A DNA stretch of 64,000 bases from an uncultured Treponema sp. (GTDB lineage: Bacteria > Spirochaetota > Spirochaetia > Treponematales > Treponemataceae). The stretch is from contig NZ_CAKVAM010000005.1 in assembly GCF_934725225.1 (NCBI RefSeq), forward strand, positions 124,001-188,000. The letters run 5' to 3'. This document shows positions 58,811 through 64,000 of the stretch, piece after piece; position 1 is the stretch's first letter; every line of letters starts with the position of its first letter. Position numbers and translations under genes: made by a program. Below the pieces are notes generated by a model. The model had not been told where the DNA came from. It ran no database searches and worked only from the letters and a program-made list of their open reading frames with translations.

Positions 58811-59431
58811 TTACCCCCCCCCCGTTACTATAAGCTTTTTATCTCTACTAACATTTATCCATTCAGACTCATCAAAATCATATCTTTTTACAACTTTTGC
58901 AGGAATTCCTACTGCCACACTGTAATCAGGAATATCTTGTGTAACAACAGAATTTGCTCCAATACAGCAATGTTTTCCTATTTTTACTCCTGGCAAGATT
59001 CTTGCTCCCATTCCAACTATCGTTTCCTCACCGATAAAAACAGGTTTATGTTCCAAATGCTGATTTTTTGGAGGAATAGAAATATCTATATAAGGATGGT
59101 TTATGTCAGTAATCAAGACATCAGGCAAAATAGAAACGTTATTACAAATATTAATGCTTTCAGCACATGTAATATGAACTCTCTGCTGAATATCTACATT
59201 GTCTCCAATTTTTATAGATGGAAAATAAACTTCATCTCCATAATTATACACGGCTTCAATTCTGGCATCGTTCATTATAATTGAATCAAAGCCTATACTT
59301 ATAAATTTCTTTCCAATAATACGCATGGGCTTTATAACTCTGCTATGCTTTCCAAAACTGTTCCAGCAAAAATTATTAATTAAGGAAATTTTGTATAATC
59401 TTAGTCTGTAAAGTATTTTCTTTAAAATCAT
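58811..59431 (-). CDS. Hexapeptide-repeat acyltransferase ending in a poly-G tract
   Basis: This 206-residue beta-helix acyltransferase has IKPMRIIGKKFISIG, IKIGDNVDIQQRVHI, INICNNVSILPDVLI, FIGEETIVGMGARILPGVKI and IGANSVVTQDIPDYSVAVGI. It shares its layout and the IKPMRI-GKK block with the downstream gene, so the two arose by duplication. The last four codons before the stop run through ten G (ACG GGG GGG GGG TAA). Loss of one G adds two residues, gain of one adds about sixteen, so a change of tract length would alter the C-terminus and the distance to the next gene. Confidence 0.85.
   Translation of the reverse strand: MILKKILYRLRLYKISLINNFCWNSFGKHSRVIKPMRIIGKKFISIGFDSIIMNDARIEAVYNYGDEVYFPSIKIGDNVDIQQRVHITCAESINICNNVSILPDVLITDINHPYIDISIPPKNQHLEHKPVFIGEETIVGMGARILPGVKIGKHCCIGANSVVTQDIPDYSVAVGIPAKVVKRYDFDESEWINVSRDKKLIVTGGG
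58814..58823. repeat. Homopolymeric tract of ten C (poly-G on the coding strand)
   Basis: Ten C in a row occur in an AT-rich region, at the end of one acyltransferase gene and about 44 bases before the ATG of the next. Confidence 0.95.
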
Positions 59432-60855
59432 TTTTTCAATTCAGTATTCTTAAAGAACGCAAATATATGATAATTATACATCAATATAACTATAGCCAAC
59501 AAATAAACGAATAATTTCATTCTGATTAGAACTATTTCTGATAAACTAAAATTACAAAGAGGAATAATTGAACAGGAAAGGAAAACTAACATTCCAACAA
59601 TATCTTGCCAATTATTAAAAAATTTGATTTTTGTGCAAACTTTAAAATATATATTCATTATTAAATAAGAAAATGATAACGCAATTGTTGCTGCAACAAC
59701 TCCAATTTTTGGAATTAAAATAAGATTAGTTGTTATACTGACAATAGAGCCAACCATTGTTCCTATTCCATTTATTATCGAGCGTTTTTCTGCCGTAAGT
59801 GCACATTCAATAAACACATTTCTTCCAGAAAAGATAACTCCAATAAGAACCAAAGGCACATAAAAGGCTGCAGAATAATATTTTTCACCAGCAATAATCA
59901 TCAACGCTTCTTTTGCAAAAAGAGAAAGAATCAAAGCCAATGCGTATAAGGCAAAATTATAGATGTTGTTTATTTTTTTCATATATGGAACAAATGCATC
60001 TATATCAGGATTTTCATTATACTTTTGAAAAATACTTGGCTCCAAGGCTTTATAAAAACTTTGGATAATCATATTCATTGCAAAAGCAATTGTATATGCA
60101 ATATTATATATTCCTATTATTTCAAGACTTACATAACGCTCAAGAATAACTTTATCTAAGCTTGTAAGCACAAGGTATGATACAGAACCAGGAAGCAAAG
60201 GTAGAGAAAATTTCAACCCTTGTTTCAACTGTCTCCAATCCAAGCCCATTTTGGTATGTCGCAACATTATGATTATATAAATAACAAAAAATGGTAGCAA
60301 TGTAATAAGTCGTCCATAATATTGGCTCATTACTCCCCAGCCAAGGGCTACAAGCATTACAAATGTTGCTACATATTGCAGAATACAACGACCTAGCGAA
60401 ATACCAACAAACATTTTTGCATTTTGCTTTATTCTATAATAAAGCATTGGAATAATTGAAAAACTTTCCAAAAAGTTATTAAGAATGGCAAGTCTAAAAT
60501 ATGGTTTCCATGGTACTGATATTTTAGCTTTCTCAATTATGAAAGGTCCTGTAAAATGAAAAAGCGCAAGTACTGCAAAATTGATAATAGCTATAAACAC
60601 AAAAATATTGCCTAGTAATTTTTTTCTTTCCTCCTTCGTCTTACAGTCAAAGAAAAACCTCAGAACATAAGTATTTAACGCAAGAGTACATAAAACATAT
60701 ATAAACGCAATTACGGAATTTGTATAAGATAGAATTCCGTAATCTGCTGGAGAAAGATACCTAGTAAAAATCGGCATCATCAAGAACGAGATTATTCTTG
60801 GAACTACTTCTCCAACTGTATATAAAATTGTGTTTGAAAAAAGTTTTCTATTCAT
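59428..60855 (-). CDS. Wzx-type polysaccharide flippase
   Basis: This 475-residue membrane protein of the MATE/MVF-like flippase family has 12-14 membrane helices. The N-terminus LYTVGEVVPRIISFLMMPIF followed by TRYLSPADYGILSYT is typical of Wzx/RfbX. It would move the lipid-linked glycan unit across the inner membrane before polymerisation. It overlaps the upstream gene by eight bases and the downstream acyltransferase by four bases (ATGA). Confidence 0.9.
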   Translation of the reverse strand: MNRKLFSNTILYTVGEVVPRIISFLMMPIFTRYLSPADYGILSYTNSVIAFIYVLCTLALNTYVLRFFFDCKTKEERKKLLGNIFVFIAIINFAVLALFHFTGPFIIEKAKISVPWKPYFRLAILNNFLESFSIIPMLYYRIKQNAKMFVGISLGRCILQYVATFVMLVALGWGVMSQYYGRLITLLPFFVIYIIIMLRHTKMGLDWRQLKQGLKFSLPLLPGSVSYLVLTSLDKVILERYVSLEIIGIYNIAYTIAFAMNMIIQSFYKALEPSIFQKYNENPDIDAFVPYMKKINNIYNFALYALALILSLFAKEALMIIAGEKYYSAAFYVPLVLIGVIFSGRNVFIECALTAEKRSIINGIGTMVGSIVSITTNLILIPKIGVVAATIALSFSYLIMNIYFKVCTKIKFFNNWQDIVGMLVFLSCSIIPLCNFSLSEIVLIRMKLFVYLLAIVILMYNYHIFAFFKNTELKK

Positions 60856-62212
60856 CTAATGCTTTTTTTATTTTTTCTGATGTGCATTTTTCAAAAAACA
60901 CAGGAACCTTATAATCATCTGGAAATGAGGCATTTAAACCTTGATTCAACTCATCAGTATTAGCAAATAAAAATAAGTTTTTATCATTAAACAATAAACT
61001 TAAATCTTTATACATATCATACTCATAAATTAATACTTTTGTTTTAGACTGCAAAGCTTCATAAACAGCTGTTGAGCATACTGTTATCATACATTTTGAT
61101 TTTGCAAACAGTTCGTTTACAGAATACTCGTTAGTATAAACTGTAACTTCCTTATCAAAGAAATCATCAAAGTACGTTTTTTCAAAATATTGATTTGGAT
61201 GAAGTTTAAATATGACATCAGTTGATTTTATTATGTTATTATTGATAGCATTTTTTATGACAGAGGCAAGCTGTTTTCCAAATACATCAGCTGCTATTAC
61301 AAGAATCTTACTTGCGTCTGTTCTCTTTTGAACGCTTTTACTAAAATAATTATTTCCAATACATACATTTTTAATTGGTGTATATAAGGAATTGCACCAA
61401 TAATCAGAAAATGTTAGGAACTTCGAAGGTATATAAATAAAATTCGTCAAGTTTTCTATTTGGGGATAACTGTAGGCATAATGAAAACTGCCAATTATTC
61501 CATGTTGAAATTCATATAAAGGTATCTTCATCTTTGAAGCAATATAGAATAGACCTTTTTGAATCCCATTTTGCGTTAAAAAAATTTTATTAATTTTATG
61601 TTGTTTGAATATTCGCTTATATAAATATATATCCCTATAAAAAGAGATTAAAAGTTCATACAAATCATGAACTTTTATTATTTTATTAGGAAATTCAGAA
61701 GTCAATAAAGCACAAATTCTTTCTATACAAACCTTATCAGCTTTTGATATTTTAGGACGATATATTAATTTGATGGTTGGCAGTAAATATGCTGTAAAAA
61801 AAATATCACTATTATAATGCTTTGACTTCCTTCTTAAAAAACTTTCAATAATCAAATTCTTTTTGCTTTTAAATAATTTATAAGTATCAAAAGAATTTTG
61901 ATCTATAAAATCTCCGTCAAATTGATTTCTGCTTGCAACAAAAAACATATTATCATATTTTTTTCTACTAATAAAAAGAAAAAACAAACAATATACAAAG
62001 CAAAAAAAATATTTAGGTAATTTCAATATATGACATATTTTCGGAGTATTATGTATATTCTTTTTATTGGAATTAACAATCGGGCTTCCATTATCAAAAG
62101 AACATCCGATATAATACCTAAAAATATCCCAAATATAAATTCCTTTATCGTTTTTTATTTGAAAAATATCACTTTTTTTTTCAAATCTTAAAAAAGAGTT
62201 ATCTAAAATCAT
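60848..62212 (-). CDS. GT-B-like capsule/LPS biosynthesis protein, possible sialyltransferase-like
   Basis: This 454-residue protein has an N-terminal domain of unclear fold and a C-terminal Rossmann-like part with EFQHGIIGSFHYAYSYP, VIFKLHPNQYFEKTYF and CMITVCSTAVYEALQSKTKV. The HP and ST motifs resemble those of capsule transferases of the polysialyltransferase/KpsS type, which fits the nonulosonic acid genes next to it. A role as a nonulosonic acid transferase is inference. It starts one base before the PtmE-like stop. Confidence 0.6.
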   Translation of the reverse strand: MILDNSFLRFEKKSDIFQIKNDKGIYIWDIFRYYIGCSFDNGSPIVNSNKKNIHNTPKICHILKLPKYFFCFVYCLFFLFISRKKYDNMFFVASRNQFDGDFIDQNSFDTYKLFKSKKNLIIESFLRRKSKHYNSDIFFTAYLLPTIKLIYRPKISKADKVCIERICALLTSEFPNKIIKVHDLYELLISFYRDIYLYKRIFKQHKINKIFLTQNGIQKGLFYIASKMKIPLYEFQHGIIGSFHYAYSYPQIENLTNFIYIPSKFLTFSDYWCNSLYTPIKNVCIGNNYFSKSVQKRTDASKILVIAADVFGKQLASVIKNAINNNIIKSTDVIFKLHPNQYFEKTYFDDFFDKEVTVYTNEYSVNELFAKSKCMITVCSTAVYEALQSKTKVLIYEYDMYKDLSLLFNDKNLFLFANTDELNQGLNASFPDDYKVPVFFEKCTSEKIKKALDE

Positions 62213-63259
62213 TTATCTTCTATTAATATTCCTTGCGAATTCCTGTACACTCTTGAAATCGGCAGGTTTTCCAATATCAATCCAATATCCTGTAATAGGA
62301 AATCTAATTACTTTTTTATTATTTTTTATGAGCTTGTCCATAAAATCAGTTGCGTCAAAAAATTCATTGTCAGGAATCAAATCCAGCAGGTCTCGTTTTA
62401 TAAGATAAATACCAGCGTTAGCATAGTAATGGTAACTGGGCTTTTCTATTATCCCCTTTATGTCCCGTGTGTTTTCAAGCTCAAATATTCCATAAGGAAT
62501 ATTCACATTATACGGAACACCGGCAACACTCATATCTGCATCGTGCTTCAAGAAATGCATATAGAATGCTTCAATGTCTATATTTGTAAAAAGATCTGAG
62601 TTCATTAGAAGAATTGTGTCATTATACCATTCCCTAATAAATTTAATTGAACCTATCGTGCCAAGAAATTTCGGTTCATGTACACACTTTACCTGTACTC
62701 CGTTTATCGGATTCTTAAAATGCTCTTCTATCTGTTCAGCCAAATAATTCACAGTAACATTTATATGGTTAATACAGCTATTAATTAAGTTTTCAACGTT
62801 GTAATCAATAATAGGCTTATCGGCAACTTTTAAAAGAGGTTTGGGGGTATCCAAAGTAAGAGGCCTTAATCTTTCGCCTTTGCCGCCTGCCATCATAACA
62901 GCATCAACAGGAACATAGGATTTTCCATTTGAAAAATCTCTGACAGTAAACAACGTTCCATCAATATTTAACTCCGGAACATACTTAATCCCAAGATTTC
63001 TGATTTTTTGAATTGTTTCAGGACTATATTCTCCATGTTTTAGCGAAGTGAAATTTGTATTCATCACCTCTGAAATCTTGTCAGCGAGGGATTTTCCACC
63101 TATAAGACCACGTCTGCAATCACCATCTGAAACAGAGCCAACAACTTTATTATCAGAATCAACAGCAAACAAAATCCTAGTGCCTAAATTAGAAAGCTTA
63201 TCTATTTTCTTTAAAGCTTCCAAAATAGAAGTTTGTTCATCAATCAAGTAACCATTCAT
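62213..63259 (-). CDS. ptmE: CBS-domain sugar nucleotidyltransferase, PtmE-like
   Basis: This 348-residue enzyme has two CBS motifs in residues 1-115 (FAVDSDNKVVGSVSDGDCRR, KYVPELNIDGTLF) and a nucleotidyltransferase domain: AVMMAGGKGERLRPLTLDTP with PKPLLKVADKPIIDYNVENL, LLMNSDLFTNID, GIIEKPSYHYYANAGIYLI and YWIDIGKPADF. This domain fusion matches PtmE of the Campylobacter legionaminic acid pathway, which makes GDP-glucosamine; LegX-like glucosamine-1-phosphate guanylyltransferases are the same group. The start at 63259 is the first ATG; the frame opens with TTG 33 bases earlier. It lies next to neuB. Confidence 0.75.
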   Translation of the reverse strand: MNGYLIDEQTSILEALKKIDKLSNLGTRILFAVDSDNKVVGSVSDGDCRRGLIGGKSLADKISEVMNTNFTSLKHGEYSPETIQKIRNLGIKYVPELNIDGTLFTVRDFSNGKSYVPVDAVMMAGGKGERLRPLTLDTPKPLLKVADKPIIDYNVENLINSCINHINVTVNYLAEQIEEHFKNPINGVQVKCVHEPKFLGTIGSIKFIREWYNDTILLMNSDLFTNIDIEAFYMHFLKHDADMSVAGVPYNVNIPYGIFELENTRDIKGIIEKPSYHYYANAGIYLIKRDLLDLIPDNEFFDATDFMDKLIKNNKKVIRFPITGYWIDIGKPADFKSVQEFARNINRR

Positions 63260-63341
63260 TTCAAAGATCCAAAAATTGAATAAAAAATTCAATTTATATT
63301 ATAAAAATAAAAGAGTAAAAAGATTTTTTACTCGACTTTCT

Positions 63342-64000
63342 TTACAGTTCCACCGCCTCATCAGCAACATAATCTCTGGTGGCTTTTTTTCCTTCAATCA
63401 AATCCCAATATTTAGCAGGAAGACCTTTGTCATTGCGTTTTACACAAAGGTTTTTGTCAGTAAAGACTTCTCCTGCTTTTATTTCCTGCATGGCAACACA
63501 ACGCTTTAAAACAACTTTAGAAATATCAGACTCACTTTTAGTTGGAACTTTTTCTCCGCTTCCTAAAGCCACTTCAATATTACGGATTGCATCAACCATC
63601 TTCTTGAACTCAGCCGGCTCAGTGCTTGCCAAATGGTCAGGGCCTTCCATATTTCGATCTAAAGTGAAATGTTTCTCAATAACCGTTGCTCCTAAAGCAA
63701 CTGCGGCAATCGGAACTTCAATACCTTTTGTATGGTCAGAATACCCAACAGGAACTTTAAAAGCGTCTCTCAAAGTAAGCATTGCATTCAAATTTACTTC
63801 CTGCATAGGACAAGGATAATTTGTAATGCAATGCAAAAGCGTAATATTTTTTGTTCCTGAATCGCGGAGAGTCCTGAGCGCAACATCAACATCTGCCAAA
63901 GACGACATTCCGGAACTTATGATTACAGGAAGTTTCTTATTTCCCATTGTGCGTAAGAACGGAATATTAGTAACTTCACCGGAACCAATTTTTATAAATG
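63342..64000 (-). CDS. neuB: N-acetylneuraminate / legionaminate synthase family, 5' part outside the window
   Basis: About 219 C-terminal residues of a NeuB/LegI/PseI-type synthase are visible; the frame is open through the window edge (first visible residues FIKIGSGEVTNIPFLRTMGN). It has PVIISSGMSSLADVDVALRT, TLLHCITNYPCPMQEVNLNA, VPVGYSDHTKGIEVPIAAVA, the metal/substrate motif ATVIEKHFTLDRNMEGPDHL, and a C-terminal SAF (antifreeze-like) domain (AMQEIKAGEVFTDKNL). It joins phosphoenolpyruvate to a six-carbon sugar to make a nonulosonic acid. Which acid is made is open; the PtmE-like neighbour favours legionaminic acid. Confidence 0.92.
   Translation of the reverse strand, partial: FIKIGSGEVTNIPFLRTMGNKKLPVIISSGMSSLADVDVALRTLRDSGTKNITLLHCITNYPCPMQEVNLNAMLTLRDAFKVPVGYSDHTKGIEVPIAAVALGATVIEKHFTLDRNMEGPDHLASTEPAEFKKMVDAIRNIEVALGSGEKVPTKSESDISKVVLKRCVAMQEIKAGEVFTDKNLCVKRNDKGLPAKYWDLIEGKKATRDYVADEAVEL

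Overview
The window looks like a chromosomal segment of a spirochaete of the genus Treponema, probably a gut or rumen-type species. The sequence is AT-rich. It carries a P83/100-type antigen gene, a zinc-ribbon coiled-coil protein of the CT398 type, a radical SAM protein fused to a DUF2344-type domain, and several secreted proteins seen mainly in spirochaetes. I cannot name the species.

Left part (1-10.1 kb), mostly minus strand: P83/100 antigen (cut by the window edge), a beta-propeller protein, RlmD, a HAD phosphatase, then on the plus strand ribosomal protein L31 with a long leader and a DUF3943 protein. A minus-strand group follows (S66 peptidase, GNAT acetyltransferase, RlmK-like methyltransferase), then a secreted protein whose promoter contains a poly-G tract. 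From 10.2 to 11.8 kb lie tRNA-Phe, a frameshifted gene remnant, tRNA-Pro, tRNA-Val, an XRE regulator and HU.

Core part (11.9-32 kb), plus strand: rpsF-ssb-rpsR-rplI, dnaB, a metallo-beta-lactamase-fold protein, mltG-dnaG-rpoD, a zinc-ribbon coiled-coil protein, RNase P RNA, a TPR protein, the rod-shape cluster mreBCD-mrdA-rodA, and the radical SAM fusion. From 32 to 46.5 kb come mfd, a secreted protein, a zinc-ribbon membrane protein, tRNA-Leu, a YjjG-like HAD protein, alanine racemase, and a tightly overlapping minus-strand run: RNase Z, ABC ATPase, GldG-type permease, DUF4340 protein, FolC.

Right part (46.6-64 kb): a surface polysaccharide locus. manC and rfbD lie on the plus strand. On the minus strand lie NeuB/LegI and PtmE-like enzymes (nonulosonic acid synthesis), a GT-B-like protein, a Wzx flippase, two paralogous hexapeptide acyltransferases, an epimerase, glycosyltransferases and a Wzy-like polymerase. 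Inserted here is an AT-rich two-gene module, a DUF2971 protein plus a large protein with a PIN-like acidic-residue pattern. It abuts the surviving C-terminus of a sugar-nucleotide dehydratase and is a candidate undescribed effector or defence module.

The most notable non-coding signals are a roughly 150-base structured repeat present twice (15.26-15.42 and 46.52-46.68 kb) with compensatory changes in its hairpins; a poly-G tract exactly between a -35 and a -10 box (10.12-10.15 kb), which suggests a phase-variable promoter; and at least five or six genes whose -10 box ends 6-8 bases before the ATG with no Shine-Dalgarno sequence, which suggests leaderless mRNAs.
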